A DNA stretch of 51,585 nucleotides, taken from positions 1-51,585 of IMG/VR virus record IMGVR_UViG_3300031951_000235, one strand, 5' to 3'. The stretch comes from a virus. A program made the position numbers and the translations under genes. Within the stretch, counting starts at the first letter, position 1; every line of letters starts with the position of its first letter. Below the pieces are notes generated by a model, which saw only the letters and a program-made list of their open reading frames with translations, did no database searches and was not told the origin of the DNA. Below are positions 35,504 through 43,349 of the stretch, piece by piece.

Positions 35504-37084
35504 ATGAGTCAAAATATAAAACAGATCATACAACAGCAGTACACAATGTGTGCTAAAGATCCTGTTTTTTTCATGAGACAATATTGTTATATTCAACACC
35601 CGAAAAAAGGTAAAATTAAATTTAACCTATATCCGTTTCAGGAAGATTCATTAACGGAATTACGTGATAATCGATACAATGTAATTCTTAAGTCTCGTCA
35701 GTTAGGTATATCAACTCTTTCAGCAGGGTTTGCTCTTTGGAGTATGTTATTCAAAGAAGATTTTAACGTACTAGTTATTGCAACAACTCAAGAAGTAGCA
35801 AAAAACCTAGTAACAAAAGTACGTGTCATGCATGACAATTTACCTAGTTGGTTAAAGGGTAATATTGAAGCAGATAACAAACTTTCTCTTAAATTTAAAA
35901 ACGGCTCACAAATTAAAGCAGTATCATCAGCAACTACCGGTGCACGTTCAGAAGCACTTTCATTGCTAATTATAGATGAGGCTGCCTTCATTCGTAACAT
36001 TGAAGAAATTTGGGTAGCATCGCAAGCAACATTATCTACAGGTGGTGGTGCTATTGTATTATCAACACCTAACGGGGTTGGTAACTGGTTTCACTCAGTA
36101 TGGTCTGAAGCAGAACAAGAAATTAATGGATTTCATACAATCAAGCTGCATTGGACGGTACACCCGGATCGAGATCAATATTGGCGCGATGAACAAACCA
36201 AACTTCTTGGTGAACGAGGCGCTGCACAAGAATGTGACTGTGACTTTATTAGTTCTGGACATACTGTAATAGATGGTGCTATATTGATGGATTATGAAAT
36301 AAAATGTACTGATCCTATCGAAAAGCGAGGCTTTGACAATGCATATTGGGTTTGGGAATATCCGAACTATGAAAAAGATTATATAGTAGTAGCTGACGTT
36401 GCACGAGGCGATGGAGGCGACTGGTCTACATTTCACGTTATTGACGTACAAGATGTTGTACAAGTTGCAGAATATAAAGGTAAACTTCCTCCTAAAGATT
36501 TTGGTAACATGTTAGTATCAGTTGCAACAGAATGGAATAATGCATTATTAGCAATTGAAAATGCCAATATTGGATGGGCTGCAATTCAACCTGTATTAGA
36601 CCGTAACTATGAAAATTTATTCTATACATATAAAGATGATGGTTATGTAGATGTCGATGTTCAACTTAAAAAAGGTTATGATATGAAAGATAAGAGCCAA
36701 ATGGTTCCGGGAGTATCAACAACATCTCGAACTCGTCCATTAATGATATCAGCTCTAGAAATGTATATGCGAGAAAAAACACCTGTTATACGAAGCAAAA
36801 GATTAATTCAAGAATTATTTGTATTTGTTTGGTTAAACGGAAAAGCTCAGTCGCAAACTGGATATAATGATGACTTAGTAATGGCATTTGCTATCGGTTT
36901 ATGGCTTCGAGATACATCTTTAAAATTACGTCAACAAGGAATTGAACTTCATAAGAAAACATTATCGCAATTCCAAAAATCACAAAATACAACAATTTAT
37001 ACTGGTAAGCCTTCTAGTAATATAGACGGTTGGAGTTGGAATAATGGTTATGATAACGAAGACCTAACATGGTTGATACGTTAA
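35504..37084 (+). CDS. 17: Terminase large subunit, gp17-like
   Basis: 526 residues. The packaging motor ATPase and nuclease. The Walker A-like loop SRQLGIST is at 64-71, Walker B LLIIDEAAF has D158-E159, and a coupling motif follows near VLSTPNG. The C-terminal nuclease carries acidic residues in VVADVARGDGGDWS, LAIENANIGW and NDDLVMAF. The order gp17 then gp20 is kept, but gp18 and gp19 (sheath and tube), which lie between them in T4, are absent here. No separate small terminase (gp16) was recognised nearby. Confidence 0.95.
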   Translation: MSQNIKQIIQQQYTMCAKDPVFFMRQYCYIQHPKKGKIKFNLYPFQEDSLTELRDNRYNVILKSRQLGISTLSAGFALWSMLFKEDFNVLVIATTQEVAKNLVTKVRVMHDNLPSWLKGNIEADNKLSLKFKNGSQIKAVSSATTGARSEALSLLIIDEAAFIRNIEEIWVASQATLSTGGGAIVLSTPNGVGNWFHSVWSEAEQEINGFHTIKLHWTVHPDRDQYWRDEQTKLLGERGAAQECDCDFISSGHTVIDGAILMDYEIKCTDPIEKRGFDNAYWVWEYPNYEKDYIVVADVARGDGGDWSTFHVIDVQDVVQVAEYKGKLPPKDFGNMLVSVATEWNNALLAIENANIGWAAIQPVLDRNYENLFYTYKDDGYVDVDVQLKKGYDMKDKSQMVPGVSTTSRTRPLMISALEMYMREKTPVIRSKRLIQELFVFVWLNGKAQSQTGYNDDLVMAFAIGLWLRDTSLKLRQQGIELHKKTLSQFQKSQNTTIYTGKPSSNIDGWSWNNGYDNEDLTWLIR

Positions 37085-37108
37085 TAGCCATGGTTCTGTA
37101 ACAAGTTA

Positions 37109-37116
37109 TATTTATT
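37109..37116 (+). promoter_or_regulatory. Candidate late promoter element (TATTTATT)
   Basis: 16 bases upstream of the portal gene ATG at 37133. Confidence 0.45.
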
Positions 37117-37132
37117 ATAAAATATTATTATT

Positions 37133-38971
37133 ATGGCGTCATTAAGAAAACGTTTACAAAATCTATTTTCTACGAATGTTATTGTTCGTGCATATGGAAA
37201 AGATAAATTAAAAGTAGTTGATACTAATCGATTACAAAGTGTCGGTAACTTAGCTCAAACTAAAGTTGCAGACAGATACACTAGAATGCACGGTGCTAAT
37301 AAGCACATGGTTGGCGGAATGGGTGGATATGATTCCAACTATTACCAACAACAACATCGTATGCAGCTTTATGCTGATTATGAGATGATGGATAAAGACC
37401 CTATTATTAGTTCCGCTTTAGATATTTATTCGGATGAGTCTACATTATCTGATCAATTTGGAGATTTATTAACAATTAAATGTAATAATACACAAATTCA
37501 AAAAATACTTTATAATTTATTTTATGATGTTTTAAATATTGAATTTAATCTTTGGACATGGATTCGAAACATGACAAAGTATGGAGATTTCTTTTTAAAA
37601 TTAGATATTGCTGAAGAAATTGGTATATTAAATGCACGGCCGTTATCTAGCTATGAGTTAGAACGATGGGAACAATATGACGAAGTTACTGGCGAATATA
37701 CTATTAAATTTAAACATGTTTCTGATATTAGAAATGAATTTGATACATTTGAAATAGCACATTTTCGTATGTTATCTGATTCTAATTTTTTACCATATGG
37801 TAGATCAATGTTAGAAGGTGCTCGTAAGGAATTTCAAAAATTAATGATGATGGAAGATGCAATGTTAATACATCGTATCATGCGAGCTCCAGAAAAACGT
37901 ATTTTTAAAATTGATATTGGTAATATTCCACCGAATGAAGTAGATTCATTTATGGAACAAATTATCAATAAAATGAAAAAAGTTCCACATATAGATCCAC
38001 AAACCGGTAATTACAATCTTCGATTCAATCTAAATAATATGTTAGAAGATTATTACTTGCCAGTACGAGGAGGTAACTCAACTACTTCGATTGACACATT
38101 ACCAGGAATGACATTTACTGGTTTAGATGATATTGAATATGTAAAAAATAAAATGATGGCTGCCTTAAAAATTCCTAAGCCATTTTTAGGATATTCTGAA
38201 GCAGTAGAAGGTAAAACTACATTAGCATCGATGGATATTCGTTTTGCTAGAACCATCGAACGCGTTCAAAAAATCGTTGTTTCAGAATTAACTAAGATTG
38301 CAATAGTACATTTATATGCACAAGGTTTTGAAGGAGAAGATTTAATTGGATTTGATTTAGAATTAACAGCACCTTCGATTGTTTATGATCAACAAAAAGT
38401 TGCTTTGATGACTGAAAAAATGACATTAGCAACAGCAATGAAAGATAGTAAATTAGTTTCTGATAAATACATATATGAATTTATATTTAATATGTCTGAA
38501 GATCAATGGTTGCAAGAAAGAACTAATGTTATTGAAGATTTAAAACTTCGATTCCGTCAAAATCAAATTGAGCAAGAAGGAAATGATCCTACAATAACGG
38601 GAGTTTCATTTGGTACACCACACGATATGGCCTCACTCCATATGTCATCTAATAATGTAGAAGAAAAAGATAAAGGAGGCCGTCCACCAGAAGGAATCAA
38701 ATTTGGACAACATAAAAATGCATTAGGATGGGATCCAACGGGCGGCAAAGAAATTAAACAAGCATTTAATCCAGAAAATCAAAAATCTACATTTTTACCT
38801 AATACTAGAACTGATCGAAAAGTAAAAGTTTTTTCTTCTGAAAATTTAGATTTTTTAAAAAATATGAAGAATAAAAACAAAACAATTATTACCGAATCAT
38901 TAAAAACATCATATGAACGAAGAGAAGACACAGATTCGGGTACGTTGTTAGATGAAAACAATATTTTATAA
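37133..38971 (+). CDS. 20: Portal protein, gp20-like
   Basis: 612 residues, near T4 gp20 (524) with a longer tail. Typical segments are MDKDPIISSALDIYSDESTL, FNLWTWIRNMTKYGDFFLKL, FLPYGRSMLEGARKEFQKL and LIHRIMRAPEKRIFKIDIGN. The portal forms the vertex dodecamer through which DNA is packaged. The C-terminal 110 residues are polar and Asn/Lys-rich. It is followed by a promoter-like element. Confidence 0.95.
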   Translation: MASLRKRLQNLFSTNVIVRAYGKDKLKVVDTNRLQSVGNLAQTKVADRYTRMHGANKHMVGGMGGYDSNYYQQQHRMQLYADYEMMDKDPIISSALDIYSDESTLSDQFGDLLTIKCNNTQIQKILYNLFYDVLNIEFNLWTWIRNMTKYGDFFLKLDIAEEIGILNARPLSSYELERWEQYDEVTGEYTIKFKHVSDIRNEFDTFEIAHFRMLSDSNFLPYGRSMLEGARKEFQKLMMMEDAMLIHRIMRAPEKRIFKIDIGNIPPNEVDSFMEQIINKMKKVPHIDPQTGNYNLRFNLNNMLEDYYLPVRGGNSTTSIDTLPGMTFTGLDDIEYVKNKMMAALKIPKPFLGYSEAVEGKTTLASMDIRFARTIERVQKIVVSELTKIAIVHLYAQGFEGEDLIGFDLELTAPSIVYDQQKVALMTEKMTLATAMKDSKLVSDKYIYEFIFNMSEDQWLQERTNVIEDLKLRFRQNQIEQEGNDPTITGVSFGTPHDMASLHMSSNNVEEKDKGGRPPEGIKFGQHKNALGWDPTGGKEIKQAFNPENQKSTFLPNTRTDRKVKVFSSENLDFLKNMKNKNKTIITESLKTSYERREDTDSGTLLDENNIL

Positions 38972-38980
38972 AAGTAAACA

Positions 38981-38988
38981 TATTTATT
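38981..38988 (+). promoter_or_regulatory. Candidate late promoter element (TATTTATT)
   Basis: Between portal and the next gene, 26 bases upstream of the ATG at 39015. Confidence 0.4.
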
Positions 38989-39014
38989 TAATATAAAAAG
39001 AACTGTGTAACAAA

Positions 39015-39863
39015 ATGACTAAATTGAAACATTCGAAATATAAGAACACTGGCATTCTTTTTGAACTGTTAGTTAGAAAATTAACATCAGAAACATTATC
39101 TTCAGATAAATCAGTTACTATTGATATAATTAAAAAATACTTCGGTAAAAATACAGAACTAGCTAAAGAATTACAATTATATAATTCTTTATTAAAAGAA
39201 CAATTCCGCAGCGAAGCTCAAGCATTAGATTATATTCGTACTATTAAATCAACTCATAACAAATTGAATCATTCTTTACTAAGACGTCAGCGATATAATT
39301 TAGTTAAAGAAATTTCAGAAAAATTTATTTTTGCAAATATGGCTAAAGCTCATATTAACAATTATAAAAGTTTAGCTTCAATTTATATGATTTTTGAATA
39401 TGACGAATCTTCTAATCCTAAACAATTATTAGAATGTAAAAATGTAATCATTAAAAATAATATGATGGTTGAAAAACGAGTTGAAATAAAAGATCCACTC
39501 ATTGAAGCATTTGAATCACAGCCAAAAGATATTAGATTATTAACATATAAATTAATGATTGATAAATTCAATGATAAGTATTCCGTTTTAGACGAATCAC
39601 AAAAACGTTTATTGAATAAATATATTATTAATGTTAATGATACTGAAGCATTAAAAGAATATATTGAAAAGATTATTCCTCAAATTAAAAATGAATTATC
39701 GATTCAAGCAAAAGTAATCTCTGATAAAGCAACACAAATTAAAGTTCAAAAACTTTCAGAAATGCTTTGTACTGTTGAAAATATGAAAACAATTAAAGAA
39801 TCTCACGTACTTTCATTATTACGTTATTTTGATTTAATTAAAGAATTGAAAGGTTTGCATTAA
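39015..39863 (+). CDS. Conserved head-module protein, unknown function
   Basis: 282 residues, mostly helical and Lys-rich. The N-terminus (HSKYKNTGILFELLVRKLTS) recalls a segment I remember from proteins beside the portal gene in several large phages. No catalytic motif. Position between portal and protease suggests a head-assembly role. The stop overlaps the next start (TAATG). Confidence 0.65.
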   Translation: MTKLKHSKYKNTGILFELLVRKLTSETLSSDKSVTIDIIKKYFGKNTELAKELQLYNSLLKEQFRSEAQALDYIRTIKSTHNKLNHSLLRRQRYNLVKEISEKFIFANMAKAHINNYKSLASIYMIFEYDESSNPKQLLECKNVIIKNNMMVEKRVEIKDPLIEAFESQPKDIRLLTYKLMIDKFNDKYSVLDESQKRLLNKYIINVNDTEALKEYIEKIIPQIKNELSIQAKVISDKATQIKVQKLSEMLCTVENMKTIKESHVLSLLRYFDLIKELKGLH

Positions 39864-40330
39864 TGAGATCGCTTTTGAAAGAAATGGAAGAAAAATTCAT
39901 AGAAATTGAAGAAGAATTAGCATCTGAAGAACAAGATTCTGATTTAGAAGAACAAAATGTAACTAGTGCAATAGCTGGTTATAATACTCCAAAAGCCTTT
40001 GCAAAGAAACCTAATAAAAAAACTGCAGAACAATTGGGTTATAAAATAGTTCAAGAAGCAATGGATGAAAAATATGAAAAGCTAATAGAAAGCTATAGCG
40101 ATTTTAAAAAAATTGGAGATAAAAAACCTTCGATGCATATTAAAGATTCTATCAGAGAGATTGCTAAAAAATTACAAGAAATTGAAACAATTGTAAATCA
40201 TACATCAAAATATAAGAATGAATCTGGTATTGCATCTTCACAATACGGTCCAGCTGCAGGAAAAGCAATGACAAAAATTGCCGAACGATTAACTAGAATA
40301 TCAGAACGTGTAAGAGCATTAGGGGAGTAA
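39863..40330 (+). CDS. Small prohead-type protein with protease site
   Basis: 155 residues. Acidic helical N-terminus (residues 1-30) ending in LEEQ (28-31), a protease-type site. The motif SAIAGYNTPKAF follows at about 35, resembling a G-Y-x-T-P-x-A-F motif I remember just after processing sites in phage head proteins. The C-terminal half is helical. Probably a core protein, comparable in place to T4 gp67/gp68. Ends one base before the protease gene. Confidence 0.6.
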   Translation: MRSLLKEMEEKFIEIEEELASEEQDSDLEEQNVTSAIAGYNTPKAFAKKPNKKTAEQLGYKIVQEAMDEKYEKLIESYSDFKKIGDKKPSMHIKDSIREIAKKLQEIETIVNHTSKYKNESGIASSQYGPAAGKAMTKIAERLTRISERVRALGE

Positions 40331-40331
40331 T

Positions 40332-40964
40332 ATGTCAAAGAATTTAATTGTAGAATACATACCATTTAAGCCAGTTGGTTCATTAACTGAGCAAAGTGGT
40401 GCTGCATATGGAATTCCAGGCGGCTTTGTTGTTCAAGGAGTTTTACAGAGAGCTGGCGCAAAAAATCAAAACGGACGAGTATATCCTAAACATATTCTAG
40501 AAAGAGAGTGCCAACGTTATCAAAAAGAATATATTGATCAACATCGTGCATTAGGCGAATTAGATCACCCAGAATCATCAATTGTTAACTTAAATAATGT
40601 TTCGCATAATGTTTTAAAAATTTGGTGGAATGGTGATGATTTATTAGGAGCTGTTCAAATTTTAGAAACACCATCTGGCAAGATTTTAAAAGAATTATTT
40701 AAAGCGGGTATTACATTAGGTATTTCGTCTCGAGGTTTAGGATCAGTCAAAGAATTACGTAGTGAAGGCGTAGTCGAAGTTCAAGAAGATTTTGAATTAA
40801 TATGTTGGGACTTCGTTTCTAATCCTTCTACACATGGGGCTTTTATGCGGCCTACGAGCATGAATGAATCTGCGAATAAAAGTATTCAATTAAATAAATA
40901 TAATAAAGTAAACGACATCATTACATCAATTTTATGCGAAGATGGTAAATGTAGGATAATATAA
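40332..40964 (+). CDS. 21: Prohead core protease, gp21-like
   Basis: 210 residues; T4 gp21 is 212. It cleaves scaffold and capsid proteins at (L/I)xE. Candidate catalytic residues are H79 in GELDHPESS, S132/S133 in LGISSRGLG and D160 in CWDFVSNPST; their order and spacing resemble T4 gp21. RVYPKHILERE and FMRPTSMNE also match the family. The N-terminus has LTEQ (18-21), a likely self-cleavage site that would remove 20 residues. It is flanked by small proteins carrying similar sites. Confidence 0.93.
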   Translation: MSKNLIVEYIPFKPVGSLTEQSGAAYGIPGGFVVQGVLQRAGAKNQNGRVYPKHILERECQRYQKEYIDQHRALGELDHPESSIVNLNNVSHNVLKIWWNGDDLLGAVQILETPSGKILKELFKAGITLGISSRGLGSVKELRSEGVVEVQEDFELICWDFVSNPSTHGAFMRPTSMNESANKSIQLNKYNKVNDIITSILCEDGKCRII

Positions 40965-41341
40965 TGAGAACACCAAATTTAAAATTTATTCTAGAAACAA
41001 TATTAGAAGACCAGCCTCAGCCGATGTCTAAAGAAGAAAAACAAGATTTTGTTGAAACGGTAAAAAACTTTTCAGCATTAGGTAATTCTGTATATGGCAA
41101 GGGTGATATAGAAGAAATCGTTGAACGTGTTAAAACAATTGTTGAACGAGCAGAACGCATCATGACAGAAAGTGATGATTGGATGACAAATGTTGCACAT
41201 AAAAAAGGCAATAAAAGAATGCATGAAGATTATCGCGATTTTGAACAGGCAGCTCGTGAATTGAAAGAAGCTCAAGAACGAATGGCACTTGCATATGAAA
41301 ATATTGGACAACATTTAAATCGTTATTTTGAAGTTGGATAA
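40964..41341 (+). CDS. Small head-module protein, possible core protein
   Basis: 125 residues, helical and charged. Near the start, ILE at about residues 9-11 and 13-15 (FILETILEDQPQP) fit the protease consensus. The remainder (AERIMTESDDWMTNVAHKK, then RELKEAQERMALAYENIG) is helical, resembling a conserved hypothetical seen with phage head genes. Coupled to the protease gene by an overlapping start. Function unknown. Confidence 0.6.
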   Translation: MRTPNLKFILETILEDQPQPMSKEEKQDFVETVKNFSALGNSVYGKGDIEEIVERVKTIVERAERIMTESDDWMTNVAHKKGNKRMHEDYRDFEQAARELKEAQERMALAYENIGQHLNRYFEVG

Positions 41342-41380
41342 TTTGGATAATTAATATATTATTATTATAATATAGGTAGA

Positions 41381-41857
41381 ATGATGAATACCATAAAAAA
41401 ATTATATAAAGAATTTTTTGGTTTAAATGAAGAAACAATGCCGATTCCTAAAATTGGCGACGCAGACATTGAGCAGCTAGAAAAATACAATGATGTTTTA
41501 AAACAAATAAAACAAACAATGGCTGAAGAAGAAAATATCGACGAAGCTCAGTTAATTAATCATATTTACGATTATCGAGGCGGCGTTGAGTATGTGTTAC
41601 GAGATCCATCTCAAGCTAAAGATGTTGCTGCACAAATTCAAGAATGGACAACTAAAAAAGGATTTACAGTAGTTAAACATACTTTATCAAAATCAGGTAA
41701 AATAGGTTATTTCTACTTTAGATTAGGAGAAGACCCAGAACGAGAAGCACAACGCATTCAAGGTTATTTTTCTTCGAAGATAGAAATTAAATTTTTCCGT
41801 TTTAAAGTTAAAGAAGAACAAACGCCACAAAGAACAATCGCACAATCAAAAATTTAA
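41381..41857 (+). CDS. Unknown head-module protein with LNE site
   Basis: 158 residues. ATG at 41381 (a second ATG follows directly). The leader FFGLNEETMPIP has LNE at 15-17, a protease-type site. The body has two alpha/beta halves; YRGGVEYVLRDPSQAKDVAA and KIGYFYFRLGEDPEREAQRI look folded. Not matched to a T4 protein. Ends ten bases before bS21. Confidence 0.55.
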   Translation: MMNTIKKLYKEFFGLNEETMPIPKIGDADIEQLEKYNDVLKQIKQTMAEEENIDEAQLINHIYDYRGGVEYVLRDPSQAKDVAAQIQEWTTKKGFTVVKHTLSKSGKIGYFYFRLGEDPEREAQRIQGYFSSKIEIKFFRFKVKEEQTPQRTIAQSKI

Positions 41858-41866
41858 ATTAGTTAT

Positions 41867-42112
41867 ATGAATAAAAAACAAAAACAACACCAAACTACGG
41901 TAGCAGGAAATCCATTAGCAGTTAATGTAATTGGTTCTGCAAGAGAAGATTTAGCATTTGCATTGAAAGCTTGGAAACGTAAAGTAAAAGCATCAGGTAT
42001 TTTAGAACGAGTTAAAGATCTCAAAGAATTTGAAAAACCTAGTGTAACAAAACGAAAACAACTTCAAGCAGCACAATTTATTCAAAAAATTAGAAGTGCA
42101 AATCAAGATTAA
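41867..42112 (+). CDS. rpsU: Ribosomal protein bS21 homologue
   Basis: 81 residues. The core DLAFALKAWKRKVKASGILE followed by RVKDLKEFEKPSVTKRKQLQ matches bS21 along its length (basic helix, then KPS, then a Lys/Arg-rich helix). The C-terminal pattern KPSVxKRxQLxxAxFIQ is that of Bacteroidota bS21. In Flavobacterium bS21 a Tyr at the place of phage F71 is reported to help hide the anti-Shine-Dalgarno sequence; here it is Phe, and the protein has no Tyr at all. This is a small 30S subunit protein; a phage copy may replace the host protein during infection. The gene ends with a terminator and lies just before gp22 and gp23, which have strong ribosome binding sites. Confidence 0.85.
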   Translation: MNKKQKQHQTTVAGNPLAVNVIGSAREDLAFALKAWKRKVKASGILERVKDLKEFEKPSVTKRKQLQAAQFIQKIRSANQD

Positions 42113-42134
42113 TTAAAATTTTTATATAAAGTAT

Positions 42135-42165
42135 AAGCCTTAACAAAAAAAGTTAGGGCTTTTTT
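42135..42165 (+). terminator. Rho-independent terminator after bS21
   Basis: A 10-bp stem (AAGCCTTAAC with GTTAGGGCTT, one G-U pair) with an A7 loop is followed by six T. It separates the gp20-gp21-bS21 unit from gp22-gp23. Because the stem is followed by A-rich sequence upstream, weak activity in the opposite direction is possible. Confidence 0.9.
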
Positions 42166-42187
42166 ACTGTTTTTTAAAACATGCTCA

Positions 42188-42235
42188 TATTTATTTGTAA
42201 ATACGCTATCTCTTATATAGTGTCTAGTATTTATA
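42188..42235 (+). promoter_or_regulatory. Two candidate late promoter elements before gp22
   Basis: TATTTATT at 42188-42195 and TATTTATA at 42228-42235, 61 bases or more upstream of the gp22 ATG, give a leader longer than at other genes. Two tandem copies would fit high capsid expression. The 184-base spacer (42113-42296) holds the terminator, these elements and the ribosome binding site. Confidence 0.45.
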
Positions 42236-42283
42236 AACTTTCTATTAAGATTCATAATAATCTTATTTCCAAAACAAAAATTT

Positions 42284-42290
42284 AAGGAGA
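42284..42290 (+). promoter_or_regulatory. Strong ribosome binding site of gp22
   Basis: AAGGAGA, 6 bases before the ATG at 42297, is the best Shine-Dalgarno match noticed in the window. Most other starts have only TAATG couplings or weaker AAGGA. Confidence 0.8.
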
Positions 42291-42296
42291 AAAACG

Positions 42297-43328
42297 ATGG
42301 CAAAATCAGACTTGCTAAAAGAAGCAATCGCTGACGCAAAAGCTGTTAAAGAAACTGCTTTAGCTAACGCTAAAATTGCTTTACAAGAAGCTTTTTATCC
42401 TAGAATTCAAAGCCAAATCGCTGCAAAGCTAGCTGAAGAATTAGAGGATGAAGAAGAAGTTGATGTTACTGCCGATGCAGGTATGGAACCAGAAATGGGA
42501 GATATGCCAGCTGAAGAACCAGTAGCTGACGACAACACAGCAGGCCTTGATGTTGGTGATTTATCAATCGATGTTGATCAAGACGGAGAATTTGATGAAT
42601 TTGATATCATGGCACGCGACGGAGAAATGGGTGCAGCTGCACCAGGTGAAGAAGAGGTGATGAGTGATGAAGAAATGAATGATGAATTCAATGAAGAACT
42701 TAACCTTGAAGCAATTATTCGCGAATTAGAAGAAGACTTAAATGCTGAAACCGACGCAGAGGAAAAAGTAATTGAAGGTATGTATTCAGAAACAGACGAA
42801 GATCCATCAGATGAGCATTCGAAAGATATGATGGCAACTGAATCGATTGATGAAATTATCGAAGCTATTCTTCGCGAAGAAGAAGAAGGTATGATGGGTC
42901 ATAAACATGATGATGCGGGAGATGCACCAGTTGAAGAAGGAGAATATCCAGAAAAAGAAAAAATGGAAATGGAACTTCAAGAAGCATATGCAACGGTTAA
43001 GCAACTTCAAGGAATTCTGTCAGAAGTAAATCTTCTTAACGCAAAACTTCTTTACACAAACAAATTGTTCCGCAATTTTGAATTATCTGAAAATCAAAAA
43101 ATGAAAGTAATTGAAAACTTTGATCGTGCAGGTAATACAAGAGAAGTAAAATTAGTATTTACAACATTAGCTGAGTCTTTCAGTCGTCCGACTAAAAAAC
43201 GTGTAGTTAAAGAATCATATGCTAGCAAACCAGCTGCATCAACAGCTCCTAGCAAAGAAACAACACAAGTATTGTCAGAAGGATTTGAATTGGCAAATCG
43301 CTGGAAAAAATTAGCAGGATTGCTATAA
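42297..43328 (+). CDS. 22: Prohead scaffold protein, gp22-like
   Basis: 343 residues, longer than T4 gp22 (269). Helical N-terminus (SDLLKEAIADAKAVKETALA), then a very acidic middle (residues about 50-200, Asp/Glu/Met-rich, with low complexity), a coiled coil (residues about 210-270) and a conserved tail ending in LANRWKKLAGLL. Several LxE sites (LQE, LRE, LSE, LAE) fit the complete fragmentation of gp22 by gp21 in T4. It lies directly before the capsid gene. Confidence 0.85.
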   Translation: MAKSDLLKEAIADAKAVKETALANAKIALQEAFYPRIQSQIAAKLAEELEDEEEVDVTADAGMEPEMGDMPAEEPVADDNTAGLDVGDLSIDVDQDGEFDEFDIMARDGEMGAAAPGEEEVMSDEEMNDEFNEELNLEAIIRELEEDLNAETDAEEKVIEGMYSETDEDPSDEHSKDMMATESIDEIIEAILREEEEGMMGHKHDDAGDAPVEEGEYPEKEKMEMELQEAYATVKQLQGILSEVNLLNAKLLYTNKLFRNFELSENQKMKVIENFDRAGNTREVKLVFTTLAESFSRPTKKRVVKESYASKPAASTAPSKETTQVLSEGFELANRWKKLAGLL

Positions 43329-43340
43329 CATTAAAAAAAA

Positions 43341-43346
43341 AGGAAA
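43341..43346 (+). promoter_or_regulatory. Ribosome binding site of gp23 (GTG start)
   Basis: AGGAAA precedes the GTG start at 43350 by three bases, after an A-rich run. The GTG is chosen because it fits the family N-terminus and the spacing. Confidence 0.6.
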
Positions 43347-43349
43347 ATC

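Noticed and set aside
36095-36463. Minus-strand open frame opposite the terminase
   Set aside because: Shadow of the gp17 gene without features of its own.
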